In this document: in pieces, positions 15,455 through 23,707 of the stretch
Layout of the letters: every line of letters starts with the position of its first letter
Numbering within the stretch: position 1 is the stretch's first letter
Translations under genes and position numbers: made by a program
DNA from: Peribacillus asahii
GTDB lineage: Bacteria; Bacillota; Bacilli; Bacillales; DSM-1321
Assembly: GCF_003570725.1 (NCBI RefSeq)
Contig: NZ_QWVS01000009.1
Coordinates: 1 to 34,594 of the forward strand
Reading direction: 5' to 3'
Length of the DNA: 34,594 nucleotides
The notes under the pieces: generated by a model
Seen by the model: the letters and a program-made list of their open reading frames with translations, nothing else
What the model was told of the DNA's origin: nothing
Databases searched by the model: none

Positions 15455-15610
15455 GAAACGCTGAGCCGCTTTAGGCAGTCGCCTAAAAAGGAGTTCAGCC
15501 GTGTTCCATACCCTAGGCCCTTCAAGTTGTCTAACCAGTTGATGAAGTGAAACTTCACCTTCTGGTTTTTCAGCACTTGTCGCCAATAGTCGGGCGCCTT
15601 GTGCTTTCTT
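15455..15610 (+). other. Structured intergenic segment between mreB and mreC
   Basis: No credible gene in this part of the 409-bp mreB-mreC gap. It has nested complementary segments: GCTGA/TCAGC (15460-15464, 15495-15499) enclosing a perfect TTTAGGC-AGTC-GCCTAAA hairpin (15470-15487), then ACCAG/CTGGT (15534-15538, 15562-15566) enclosing TGAAGT-GAA-ACTTCA (15543-15557), followed by TTTTT, a terminator-like ending. A CCTAGGCCC element is shared with the gap upstream of spoIVFA. It may be a leader RNA for mreCD-minCD or a degenerate intergenic repeat. The bases at 15234-15408 show nothing I can assign. Confidence 0.5.
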
Positions 15611-15642
15611 AATAAACTAAAGTAAATTGAGGTGTAAACACC

Positions 15643-16515
15643 ATGCCACAGTTTTTTAATAAAAAACTTCTTCTCTTACTGATTAGTATTATTGTTCTCG
15701 TGGCATTGATTGGGTTCTCATTAAGAGAGAGAGAAGAATTAAGTTGGCCCGAGCAGTTTTTAAAAGATACAACGGGTTGGTTTGTGAATGTATTTAATAA
15801 GCCTGTATCGGCTGTGACAGGTTTTTTTGGGGACTTAAGTGATCTTCAAAATACATATGAAGAAAATCAAAAATTAAAAGAGCGCCTTGATGAGTATGTT
15901 TTATTAAAAACACAAGTTCAGGATTTAAAAGAAGAGAATCAAGAACTGCGCAAAATTTTGAAAAAAGAAGATGATTTAAAGCAATACTCATCAATTCATG
16001 CCGCGGTTATTGGGCGTAATCCAGATCGTTGGCACGAAATCCTGACGATTAACCAAGGGAAAATAAATGGTGTCGAAAAGGATATGGCTGTTATAACGGC
16101 AACAGGTTTAATTGGAAAGGTTAAAAATGTTGGGCAATTCTCAGCTTCTGTTCAATTATTAACATCTATGGATGCAGCTAATCGAGTTTCTGCCTATATT
16201 CAAGGTGATAAAAAAGCATTTGGGTTGATTGAGGGCTTCGATGAGAAAACAAATCTGTTATTAATGAATAAGATTCCTTACAATAAAAAAATTAAAAAAG
16301 GTTCTTACGTTGTAACATCTGGTTATGGCGGCGTATTCCCTAAAGGATTGTTAATCGGAAAAGTAGTGGATGTAAAGGTGAATCAATATGGGCTGAATCA
16401 AACTGCTTATCTTGAACCATCGACCGATTTTTATGATATTAGTGATGTAATCGTTGTGAAAAGGAATGTAGCCAATCAAATAGAAGACATTCAATTGGAG
16501 GAGGAAGAAGAGTGA
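15643..16515 (+). CDS. mreC: Rod-shape protein MreC
   Basis: 290 residues: membrane helix at ~8-24 (LLLLLISIIVLVALIGF), a long coiled coil at ~60-115 (LQNTYEENQKLKERL onward), then the extracellular double beta-barrel domain (VIGRNPDRWHEILTINQGKINGV, VVTSGYGGVFPKGLLIGKV). MreC connects MreB filaments to penicillin-binding proteins in the elongasome. Acidic C-terminus with five Glu. Ribosome binding site GAGGTG. Its stop overlaps the mreD GTG start by four bases. Confidence 0.96.
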   Translation: MPQFFNKKLLLLLISIIVLVALIGFSLREREELSWPEQFLKDTTGWFVNVFNKPVSAVTGFFGDLSDLQNTYEENQKLKERLDEYVLLKTQVQDLKEENQELRKILKKEDDLKQYSSIHAAVIGRNPDRWHEILTINQGKINGVEKDMAVITATGLIGKVKNVGQFSASVQLLTSMDAANRVSAYIQGDKKAFGLIEGFDEKTNLLLMNKIPYNKKIKKGSYVVTSGYGGVFPKGLLIGKVVDVKVNQYGLNQTAYLEPSTDFYDISDVIVVKRNVANQIEDIQLEEEEE

Positions 16516-17033
16516 AGCATTTCATCCTTTCTCTGATTGCCTTGATTTTCTTTGTCTTCGATAGCATTTTTGCACAATTGTTTGCTAGTGAGTTGTTCGG
16601 CAAAGAAAATATCGTAGTTCCGCACTTTATGATGGTATTTATCTTTTTTCTAACCATTTTTGGTTCAAGAAGATATGGTATGATTTACGGAGCAGCTCTT
16701 GGACTTGCTTATGATGTTGTGTATACAGAAATTCTCGGGATTTTTATGTTTTTAATTCCTTTTTTAGCGTACTTGATGGCTAAGTGTATGAAAGTCCTGC
16801 AATCTAATTGGTTGATTGTTATTGTCGTATCGACTGTATTTATTGCGATTTCGGAAATGGTTGTTTACGAAATGAACGTAATTATGTCGTTTGCTGCATT
16901 AACCTTTGCGGAATTTGCAGAGCGGAGATTGTGGCCAACTGCATTGTTGAATTTAGTGTTTATTATCGCAAGTTATTATCCAATTCAAAAACTTATTCGA
17001 AAAATTGTGACAAAAAGTGAAATGGAGTCTTGA
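16512..17033 (+). CDS. mreD: Rod-shape protein MreD
   Basis: 173 residues, almost entirely membrane helices (five or six), typical of MreD. Starts at GTG 16512 overlapping the mreC stop; the ribosome binding site GGAGGAAGAAG lies inside the end of mreC, indicating translational coupling. Works with MreB, MreC and RodA in the cell-elongation complex. Confidence 0.93.
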   Translation: MKHFILSLIALIFFVFDSIFAQLFASELFGKENIVVPHFMMVFIFFLTIFGSRRYGMIYGAALGLAYDVVYTEILGIFMFLIPFLAYLMAKCMKVLQSNWLIVIVVSTVFIAISEMVVYEMNVIMSFAALTFAEFAERRLWPTALLNLVFIIASYYPIQKLIRKIVTKSEMES

Positions 17034-17115
17034 ATTTTTCTGCTTTTGCCAAGTGAGAAAGAGGAAAAATGTTTTCTTGTGTCGAATTATATTTCATTGA
17101 GGTGAAACAAACGTC

Positions 17116-17793
17116 ATGAATAAAAGGATTCAGCAAAATGTAATGATAAAAGGGACAAAAGACGGGTTTATGCTTCATCTCGATGATTCTTGTTCCTTTT
17201 CCGAATTGTTAAAAGAACTAGCAGCGAAGCTATCTGAGAATTATCAGTTTCAAGAAAATGATCCTGTTCTTTCTGTGAAGCTGCATACAGGTAATCGCTA
17301 TTTAACTCTAGAACAAGAGAACCAAATAAAAGAGGTTATTCATAAACAGAAAAAACTAACGGTTTCAGATATTCTTTGTAATGTTGTGACAGTAGAAAAA
17401 GCAAAGCGTTGGAAAGAAGAAAATCAAGTGACGACGCTTAATAAAGTTGTTCGTTCCGGACAAATTATAGAGGTCCCGGGTGATTTATTATTGATTGGTG
17501 ATGTGAATCCTGCTGGTACGGTTCGAGCAGGAGGCAGCATTTTTATTATGGGACAATTGAAGGGCATTGCTCATGCTGGTTTTTATGGGAATAATCAAGC
17601 GGTTATTGCGGCATCTATTATGACACCCGCACAATTGCGGATTGCGGACCAAATAAACGTAGCACCTGATCAGAAAAAAGTTCATGAAGTGAAATGTGCT
17701 TTCATGAATGATGATGAAGAAATTATTATAGATAAGCTACATGTACTGAGAAAATATAGACCAAATTTTAATAGATTAGAAGGGGGACTCTAA
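17116..17793 (+). CDS. minC: Septum site-determining protein MinC
   Basis: 225 residues. N-terminal FtsZ-inhibiting domain (MIKGTKDGFMLHLDDSCSF) and C-terminal beta-helix domain (VVRSGQIIEVPGDLLLIGDVNPAGTVRAGGSIFIMGQLKGIAHAG) that binds MinD. It blocks Z-ring assembly near the poles. ATG with GAGGTG 11 nt upstream. Located between mreD and minD in the conserved mreBCD-minCD order; a two-base gap separates it from minD. Confidence 0.96.
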   Translation: MNKRIQQNVMIKGTKDGFMLHLDDSCSFSELLKELAAKLSENYQFQENDPVLSVKLHTGNRYLTLEQENQIKEVIHKQKKLTVSDILCNVVTVEKAKRWKEENQVTTLNKVVRSGQIIEVPGDLLLIGDVNPAGTVRAGGSIFIMGQLKGIAHAGFYGNNQAVIAASIMTPAQLRIADQINVAPDQKKVHEVKCAFMNDDEEIIIDKLHVLRKYRPNFNRLEGGL

Positions 17794-17795
17794 TC

Positions 17796-18602
17796 GTGGG
17801 AGAGGCAATCGTAATTACATCTGGAAAAGGCGGCGTTGGGAAGACAACTACGTCTGCGAATTTAGGGACATCATTAGCTCTTCTAGGCAAAAAAGTTTGC
17901 TTAATTGATACAGATATTGGTCTGCGAAACTTAGATGTTATTCTGGGACTAGACAATCGTATTATTTACGATTTAGTAGATGTTGTAGAAGAGCGTTGTA
18001 AGATTCATCAAGCACTTATTAAAGATAAACACTTTGAAGATTTATTATATTTGCTTCCTGCACCGCAAACGCGTGATAAATCGGCCGTTAATGAAGAACA
18101 AATGTGTAAGCTTATTAACGATTTAAAGCCAGATTATGATTATATTATTATCGATTGTCCAGCGGGTATTGAACAAGGGTTCCGCAATGCGATTGCGGGA
18201 GCAGATAAGGCGATTATTGTGACAACTCCGGAAAGACCGGCAGTGTATGACGCGGACCGTATTATCGGGTTGTTAGAAAAAGAAGAGCATATTGAGGCAC
18301 CTAAATTGATTATTAATCGTATCCGTGGTCATTTGCTTAATGAGGATGAGGAAATGGATATTAACGGTGTGACCGATTTTTTGAAAGTCGATTTACTAGG
18401 TATTATTCCTGATGATGATCAAGTCATTGTTGCGGCCAATAAAAAAGAGCCAATTGCTTATGACCCTAATAATCGAGTGTCGATTGCTTATCGAAACATA
18501 GCTCGCCGTATTTTAGGCGAGTCTATTCCGTTGACACCGATTGGTGAAGAACGAAAAGGCTTTATTGCAAAAGTGAAGAAATTTTTCGGTGCGCGTGTAT
18601 AG
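17796..18602 (+). CDS. minD: Septum site-determining ATPase MinD
   Basis: 268 residues from GTG 17796, preceded by AGGGGG. Deviant Walker A GKGGVGKTT at residues 10-18, Walker B YDYIIIDCPAGIE, and a C-terminal amphipathic membrane-targeting helix (GFIAKVKKFFGARV). ATP-bound MinD dimerises on the membrane, recruits MinC and, in Bacillus, is positioned through MinJ/DivIVA. Ends the mreCD-minCD unit. Confidence 0.97.
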   Translation: MGEAIVITSGKGGVGKTTTSANLGTSLALLGKKVCLIDTDIGLRNLDVILGLDNRIIYDLVDVVEERCKIHQALIKDKHFEDLLYLLPAPQTRDKSAVNEEQMCKLINDLKPDYDYIIIDCPAGIEQGFRNAIAGADKAIIVTTPERPAVYDADRIIGLLEKEEHIEAPKLIINRIRGHLLNEDEEMDINGVTDFLKVDLLGIIPDDDQVIVAANKKEPIAYDPNNRVSIAYRNIARRILGESIPLTPIGEERKGFIAKVKKFFGARV

Positions 18603-18713
18603 TTTGCATGTACTCTATATACATATAAGAGGCTGTTTTGAGAGCCTCCTTTCGCATGGTAAGGGAATAATGAGGCATGACTTTATGCCGGATTTTCTAT
18701 TGTGTTCATGAAG

Positions 18714-18763
18714 AAAGCGTGATTAAAAGGTCGAGTGCAGGACCTTTTGAATCACGCTTTTTT
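18714..18763 (+). terminator. Rho-independent terminator after minD
   Basis: Long stem AAAGCGTGATT/AAAAGGTC (18714-18732) with GACCTTTT/AATCACGCTTT (18741-18760, one bulge), followed by a T run. A weaker GAGGCT/AGCCTC hairpin at 18629-18648 precedes it. Confidence 0.9.
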
Positions 18764-18779
18764 CTATTTATAGAATCAT

Positions 18780-19043
18780 TGAATGGCGGCTAAGTGCCTA
18801 GCTCTTGAGGTCGCGTTCTACAGAGACGACGAAAGGTCAAAGGGCGGGCTTCACTTCCTAGGCCCATAAGCTGTTTTGGAGGCTGGCTAAAGCGTTGTCC
18901 TAAAGGCTATGTGAAAAGGTGGGCAGATGCAAAAGGATTCTTTAAGCAGCTCTGTTTTCATCACTGGTTTGCAGGTATACTCCGGACAAGTTCATCATAA
19001 GTTTGTTAAAGAAGCTTGGGATTTGCAAGGGGGAGATGGCGGA
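18780..19043 (+). other. Gene-free region upstream of spoIVFA with possible degenerate repeat
   Basis: After the minD terminator, 18780-18910 is more GC-rich than its surroundings and contains CCTAGCTC, GGTCAAAGGGCGGGC and CCTAGGCCC, words resembling intergenic repeats common in Bacillaceae. No tRNA or protein was recognised. An in-frame extension of spoIVFA to 18927 has no good ribosome binding site and is not supported. The spoIVFA promoter (sigma-E expected) must be here, but I could not identify it confidently. Confidence 0.4.
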
Positions 19044-19796
19044 ATGGATAATCGCAGAAAAAATATCCGTGATCGAATTGAAAAGCGACGGAAAATCAGT
19101 GAACGAAAGGCGGAAGGTGCTTGGAGGCATGTGGATAACCATGACGAAGATTTGTACACATATACAGCCTATGAGAGTAGTCCGGATCATCCACTGTTTA
19201 AAAAGGAATATTTTCTCTTTAAAATGTTAGCGGCTGTTTGTTTGTTTTTAATTATAGCGGTTATCTTTAAGCATCCGTCACAGCAATTGGATACAGCAAG
19301 AGATTACGTTTCTAAGACGATGGAACAAGATTTTCAATTTGCCTCGATTTCTAGCTGGTATGAATCGACGTTTGGGAAGCCAATCGCTTTTTTGCCACAG
19401 GAGAAAAAGAAAGAGAATGAAACAGAAACCGTTGATGAGTCGTATGCACTGCCTGCCACGGCTAAAATTACACAAACTTTTGAGACAAATGGAGAAGGTA
19501 TTATCGTTGAAACAACGAAGGGCTCGATGGTATCAGCAATCGATGAAGGGTTTGTGACGTTTGCTGGGGTGAAGGAAGGGATTGGGAAAACGATTATTGT
19601 TCAACATGAAAATAAAAGCGAGTCATGGTATGGACAATTAGAATCGTTTGATGTGGGTTTATATGAACCGATTAAAAAAGGGCAACAAATCGGACAGGTT
19701 ACAGGAAGTGAAGATGGTTCGAAAGGAACGTTTTATTTAGCAATCAAAGAAAATGGAACTTTTATTGATCCAAAACAGGTGATTTCCTTTGAATGA
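19044..19796 (+). CDS. spoIVFA: Stage IV sporulation protein FA
   Basis: 250 residues from ATG 19044 (GGGGGAGATGGCGG upstream). Charged cytoplasmic N-terminus (MDNRRKNIRDRIEKRRK), one membrane helix (about 55-75, LAAVCLFLIIAVIF), and an outer LytM/M23-like domain (GIIVETTKGSMVSAIDEGFVTFAG, IIVQHENKSESWYGQL) that lacks the zinc-binding set needed for peptidase activity. In B. subtilis SpoIVFA with BofA holds SpoIVFB inactive in the outer forespore membrane until the forespore signal arrives. Overlaps spoIVFB by eight bases. Confidence 0.92.
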   Translation: MDNRRKNIRDRIEKRRKISERKAEGAWRHVDNHDEDLYTYTAYESSPDHPLFKKEYFLFKMLAAVCLFLIIAVIFKHPSQQLDTARDYVSKTMEQDFQFASISSWYESTFGKPIAFLPQEKKKENETETVDESYALPATAKITQTFETNGEGIIVETTKGSMVSAIDEGFVTFAGVKEGIGKTIIVQHENKSESWYGQLESFDVGLYEPIKKGQQIGQVTGSEDGSKGTFYLAIKENGTFIDPKQVISFE

Positions 19797-20655
19797 GTAT
19801 GGAAAATTGCTGCTCAAAATCAACGTGCATCCAACGCTTTGGTTTGTTGTCGGCATTTCGGTTCTTACAGCTCATTTTAGAGAAATGATGATGCTTCTTG
19901 TGATTGTATTCGTTCATGAAATGGGGCATGCTGTTTGTGCCCAATATTTTAAATGGAGGATTAAGTCCATCCAGCTGCTGCCATTTGGTGGTACGCTCGA
20001 AACAGAGGAGTATGGAAATAAAAGTTTAAAAGAAGATATAGCGGTTGTTCTTGCAGGCCCCTTGCAGCATATTTGGTTAATTGGAGGAGCGTATATTCTC
20101 TATCTGCTCTCTTTTCTTTCTTATGACGTCTATCAGGTATTTTTTCATATGAACATTATCTTGGTCTTATTTAACTTACTTCCGATTTGGCCCTTAGATG
20201 GAGGACGCTTACTTTTTAACGGAATAGCTTTATATGTTTCCTTTCTTGAGGCGCAGAAATATACACTTTATATATCTGCTATTTTTGCCGTTTTTGCTTT
20301 TGTAACATGGGTGGTCCTTGATCCGCTTAACTTAAATGCATGGATGATTGCTTTCTTTCTTAGTATTTCCCTTTTCTTTGAATGGCGTCAGCGTTATTAT
20401 GCTTTTATGCGCTTCCTACTTCAACGGCACTATGGGCATAGCAAAGACTTAATGACGTTGAAGCCGATTAAAGTGGATGTCAATGAACCCATCTATAAAG
20501 TATTAGAGCTATTTCAACGTGGATGTAAACATTCCATTATTGTGATGAAAAATGGCAAAGAAAGCGGCACATTAGATGAGACAGAGCTTTTATATGCTTA
20601 TTTTTCTCAGAAAAGGACAGAAGATAAAATCGGTGACCTGTTATATTCTTATTAA
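19789..20655 (+). CDS. spoIVFB: Pro-sigma-K processing intramembrane protease SpoIVFB
   Basis: 288 residues from TTG 19789, 8 nt after AGGTG and overlapping the end of spoIVFA. Site-2-protease fold with zinc motif HEMGH at residues 43-47 and the metal-binding Asp137 in PLDGGR, the same numbering as in B. subtilis. Several membrane helices are followed by a C-terminal CBS-like domain (ITLKPIKVDVNEP-type region, KHSIIVMKNGKESGTLDE) that senses nucleotide and contacts pro-sigma-K. Acts in the mother cell late in sporulation. Confidence 0.95.
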   Translation: MNEYGKLLLKINVHPTLWFVVGISVLTAHFREMMMLLVIVFVHEMGHAVCAQYFKWRIKSIQLLPFGGTLETEEYGNKSLKEDIAVVLAGPLQHIWLIGGAYILYLLSFLSYDVYQVFFHMNIILVLFNLLPIWPLDGGRLLFNGIALYVSFLEAQKYTLYISAIFAVFAFVTWVVLDPLNLNAWMIAFFLSISLFFEWRQRYYAFMRFLLQRHYGHSKDLMTLKPIKVDVNEPIYKVLELFQRGCKHSIIVMKNGKESGTLDETELLYAYFSQKRTEDKIGDLLYSY

Positions 20656-20662
20656 GTATGGT

Positions 20663-20695
20663 ATCCTTTCTTCAAAATAGAGAAAGGATTTTTTT
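20663..20695 (+). terminator. Terminator-like hairpin that also contains the rng ribosome binding site
   Basis: ATCCTTTC (20663-20670) pairs perfectly with GAAAGGAT (20682-20689), 11-nt loop, followed by seven T and then directly by the rng ATG at 20696. The only Shine-Dalgarno sequence for rng (GAAAGGA) is the 3' strand of this stem. The hairpin could terminate spoIVFAB transcripts, gate rng translation, or both. Confidence 0.75.
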
Positions 20696-22177
20696 ATGAA
20701 AAAAATAATTGCCAACTTGTCGTCGCGTGAAAAGCGATATGCGGTGTTGGAGCAAAATGAAGTGATGAAAATAGAGAGCATGCCGCCGAATCAATTGAGT
20801 GCGGTAGGCAATATATATATGGGAAAAGTAGTGAAAGTTCTGCCCGGTATGGATGCGGTATTTGTCGATTACGGAGCAGAGCGGCACGGTTTTCTCCACC
20901 GAGACGAATTACCGGCTTTTCAGCTTGCGGATAAACCATTGAAGGGAGGAACAATCAGTCAGTATATCCGTCAAGGGGAGAAACTGCTCGTACAGGTAAA
21001 ACGAGACGAGACAGGAAATAAAGGGGCTAAGTTATCAGGCTTGATTGAGCTGTCATCTCCATCTTTAGTATACATAGCGGGCTTAGATTATGTCGGTGTT
21101 TCGAAAAAGTTTCAACATGAAGACCGGCAAAAGTATTGGAGAAACCTAGCTTTTCAACATAAGAACCAAGATGAAGGACTTATTATTCGAACATCCATGG
21201 AAAATCAAACTGAGGAGTCTTTTGTGCACATACTGCGCACCCTTCGCGAACAGTATAATGAGTTACATAAGCAGGCTCGCGCTTTAAAACATCCTGGATT
21301 AGTGCTGCAAAAGGACACATTCATCGAATTATTGTTAGCTGAGATGGATAAAGGAGAGCAGGGAGAAATTATTTTGGATGATTTTAATCTGTATCAGGAG
21401 CTGTCTAAACAGGCTTCAAGCGGTAGCGGGATATGGAAAATTTCATATGAGGCAGGACCGAAAAATATTTTTTCCGAGCATCACCTTGATATTCAGTTGT
21501 CCAAGGCAATGAAGAAAATTGTTTGGCTTGAGAATGGCAGCTATTTAATTTTTGAAGAAACAGAAGCCTTCACAGTGATTGATGTAAATACGGGGAAATT
21601 TACTGGTAAGACGGAAAAAGAAGAAACGTTATTTCAAACGAATCTTTTAGCTGCAAAAGAAGCAGCAAGACAGCTTCGTCTTCGCAATATTGGCGGTATT
21701 ATACTCATTGATTTTATTAATATGGACAGCCGTCAGCACCAGCAAGAAGTAATGAAGCTGATGAGACAGGAAACGGTAAAGGATGACATGCGTGTCAAAG
21801 TGGTTGGTTTTACAGAACTGGGTATTTTACAATTGACTCGAAAACGGACTTCTCCTTCCTTATACGAAAGAACAACTGTTAGCTGTACAGCTTGCGGTGG
21901 CAGCGGAAAAGTCTTGAGCCCAGAAACGGTTGCTTTTCAATTAGAACGAGAATTAATGGAGCATCGAAAAACAGATGATGAAGCGGTATGGGTCGAAGTG
22001 AATCAAGCGGTGGCGGATGTTTTATTAGGAGAAAAGGAAGTCTATCGTCCCATTTTAGAAGAAGCTATTTCGAAAAAACTGGTTCTTTCGATTATTAATA
22101 CGCCATTGAATCAGTATCATATTAAACGGTTCGGGAGCTATCAGGAAATTTATAAAGCGTCTCGTTTAACGTATTGA
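20696..22177 (+). CDS. rng: Ribonuclease E/G family endoribonuclease
   Basis: 493 residues. N-terminal S1 domain (GNIYMGKVVKVLPGMDAVFVDYG), an RNase-H-like/5'-sensor core, catalytic Asp motifs FTVIDVNTGKFTG and IILIDFINM (the second acidic position usual in IDFIDM is Asn here), and the zinc-link CTACGGSG. It cleaves single-stranded AU-rich RNA, for example in rRNA maturation and mRNA decay. B. subtilis relies on RNase Y/J and has no such enzyme, but other Bacillaceae carry rng here. Translation starts directly after a hairpin that contains its Shine-Dalgarno sequence. Confidence 0.93.
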   Translation: MKKIIANLSSREKRYAVLEQNEVMKIESMPPNQLSAVGNIYMGKVVKVLPGMDAVFVDYGAERHGFLHRDELPAFQLADKPLKGGTISQYIRQGEKLLVQVKRDETGNKGAKLSGLIELSSPSLVYIAGLDYVGVSKKFQHEDRQKYWRNLAFQHKNQDEGLIIRTSMENQTEESFVHILRTLREQYNELHKQARALKHPGLVLQKDTFIELLLAEMDKGEQGEIILDDFNLYQELSKQASSGSGIWKISYEAGPKNIFSEHHLDIQLSKAMKKIVWLENGSYLIFEETEAFTVIDVNTGKFTGKTEKEETLFQTNLLAAKEAARQLRLRNIGGIILIDFINMDSRQHQQEVMKLMRQETVKDDMRVKVVGFTELGILQLTRKRTSPSLYERTTVSCTACGGSGKVLSPETVAFQLERELMEHRKTDDEAVWVEVNQAVADVLLGEKEVYRPILEEAISKKLVLSIINTPLNQYHIKRFGSYQEIYKASRLTY

Positions 22178-22203
22178 CAAATAGTTTGCTTGCATGGTAG
22201 ACT
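22174..22203 (+). promoter_or_regulatory. Promoter of the rplU-prp-rpmA operon
   Basis: TTGACA (22174-22179), 18-nt spacer, extended -10 TGGTAGACT (TAGACT at 22198-22203). The -35 box overlaps the end of rng. Confidence 0.85.
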
Positions 22204-22205
22204 TG

Positions 22206-22310
22206 TAACGTTATGTTTGTAGCACCCGTGCTACAACCGCTCATATCAGGTTTTAAGTTTTATGTTATATAAAACGCCTGTACATGGCGAGTCTGAGACA
22301 TTCAAGGAGG
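22206..22310 (+). ncRNA. L21 leader RNA upstream of rplU
   Basis: The 5' untranslated region contains TTGTAGCAC/GTGCTACAA, a perfect hairpin at ~22218-22236, then CAGG and CGCCTG segments able to pair, and GTACATGGCGAGTCTGAGAC just before the AAGGAGGTG ribosome binding site. This layout matches the conserved L21 leader of Bacillota, thought to mediate autoregulation by ribosomal protein L21. Boundaries are approximate. Confidence 0.75.
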
Positions 22311-22317
22311 TGCAGGT

Positions 22318-22626
22318 ATGTACGCAATTATTGAAACTGGCGGTAAGCAAGTGAAAGTAGCAGCTGGTGAAGCAGTTTACATTGAAAAAGTAAACGCAGA
22401 AGCAGGCGAAACTGTTACATTTGACAAAGTTTTATTCGTAGGTGGCGAAAACGTGAAAGTTGGTGCTCCATTCGTGGAAGGCGCTACTGTAACGGCTAAA
22501 GTTGAAAAACAAGGTCGTCAAAAGAAAATCACGGTTTTCAAATACAAAGCGAAGAAAAACAATCGTAAAAAACAAGGTCATCGTCAACCATACACTAAAG
22601 TTGTAATTGAAGCAATCAACGCGTAA
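22318..22626 (+). CDS. rplU: 50S ribosomal protein L21
   Basis: 102 residues, full length: [18 protein letters not shown] at the N-terminus and the basic [17 protein letters not shown] tail that contacts 23S rRNA. Ideal AAGGAGGTG ribosome binding site. First gene of rplU-prp-rpmA, driven by its own strong promoter and leader. Confidence 0.98.
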   Translation: MYAIIETGGKQVKVAAGEAVYIEKVNAEAGETVTFDKVLFVGGENVKVGAPFVEGATVTAKVEKQGRQKKITVFKYKAKKNNRKKQGHRQPYTKVVIEAINA

Positions 22627-22638
22627 GGCTGATTTAAG

Positions 22639-22971
22639 ATGATTAAAGTAACCTTTAATGCTCCCGGTGAACGAATTACTTCATTCACAATGAGTGGACA
22701 TGCTGATTTTGCTAAAAAAGGTTCCGATATTGTTTGTGCTGGCGCATCCACTGTTTCATTTGGAATGGTAAATGCGATTATGTCCTTAACGGATGTAGAA
22801 CCAGAGGTTGAGCTGGGCAAAGATGGCGGGTATCTTCGCTGTGTGATTCCGGAGAATCTTTCAAAAGAATCCGAAGAAAAGGTACAGCTTCTCTTAAATG
22901 CTTTGCTTATATCATTGCAAACTCTTGAACGTGATTATGGTAAATACATTAAAATTACTCTTAGCAAATAG
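22639..22971 (+). CDS. prp: Ribosomal-processing cysteine protease Prp
   Basis: 110 residues. Prp removes the N-terminal extension of ribosomal protein L27 in Bacillota. The catalytic pair is visible as His21 (SGHADFA) and Cys33 (DIVCAGAS). Encoded between the genes for L21 and L27, as always, next to its substrate. The ribosome binding site is weak (TAAG), suggesting low or coupled translation from rplU 12 nt upstream. Confidence 0.95.
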   Translation: MIKVTFNAPGERITSFTMSGHADFAKKGSDIVCAGASTVSFGMVNAIMSLTDVEPEVELGKDGGYLRCVIPENLSKESEEKVQLLLNALLISLQTLERDYGKYIKITLSK

Positions 22972-23274
<303 letters not shown>

Positions 23275-23300
23275 TTGCATCTTTGAATTAGGATGACTCA

Positions 23301-23390
23301 AAAGGGTCTGATTCCTTCTACTGATAATATATATCGCGATATTGTTGGATATATATTGCTTAGATGGAATCGGCCCTTTATTTTTTATTT
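23301..23390 (+). terminator. Large hairpin terminator after rpmA
   Basis: An outer stem of about 14 bp (AAAGGGTCTGATTCC at 23301-23315 with GGAATCGGCCCTTT at 23366-23379) encloses an inner perfect AATATATAT/ATATATATT stem, and is followed by a T-rich run. It separates rpmA from spo0B. Confidence 0.85.
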
Positions 23391-23707
23391 TCGCTTTGTT
23401 CAACAATAGTACCTTACAACAAAGCCTTAATTTTTGCTCTACCATCGTCCAAAGAATTCAAAGGAGCAAGATTTGGTTTTTTTGGACGGGGGCATTCATG
23501 TCATTTATGAACGAGTATTCATGACCAGACTTGTGCATTTTTGATATACTGGTAAATAGCAGCATGATAGAGCTTGAAGAGAAGTTTTTGTCCGGAATTA
23601 ATGGGAGTGAGTGCTCTGTTAGAAGCAAGCTTTATGAAAGTTCCATTAATTCAACTGATACTCTAAGGAGTGAAATTTCATATTACCATACATTGAAGGT
23701 GTTAATA
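23391..23707 (+). other. Long 5' region of spo0B
   Basis: Between the rpmA terminator and the spo0B start there is no recognisable gene. An upstream in-frame extension of Spo0B to 23531 exists but matches nothing in the family. A perfect 10-bp inverted repeat, GAATTAATGG (23595-23604) and CCATTAATTC (23643-23652), could form a stem in the leader. TATACT at 23544-23549 might be a -10 box, without a convincing -35. Confidence 0.4.

Noticed and set aside
15344..15586. 80-residue minus-strand frame between mreB and mreC
   Set aside because: Runs through the mreB terminator and the structured spacer, with no ribosome binding site or family resemblance.
18927..19043. N-terminal extension of SpoIVFA
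   Set aside because: Lacks a convincing ribosome binding site, whereas ATG 19044 has GGGGGAGATGGCGG and yields the normal charged N-terminus.
23531..23707. N-terminal extension of Spo0B
   Set aside because: The in-frame upstream codons resemble no part of Spo0B and a well spaced ribosome binding site precedes ATG 23708.
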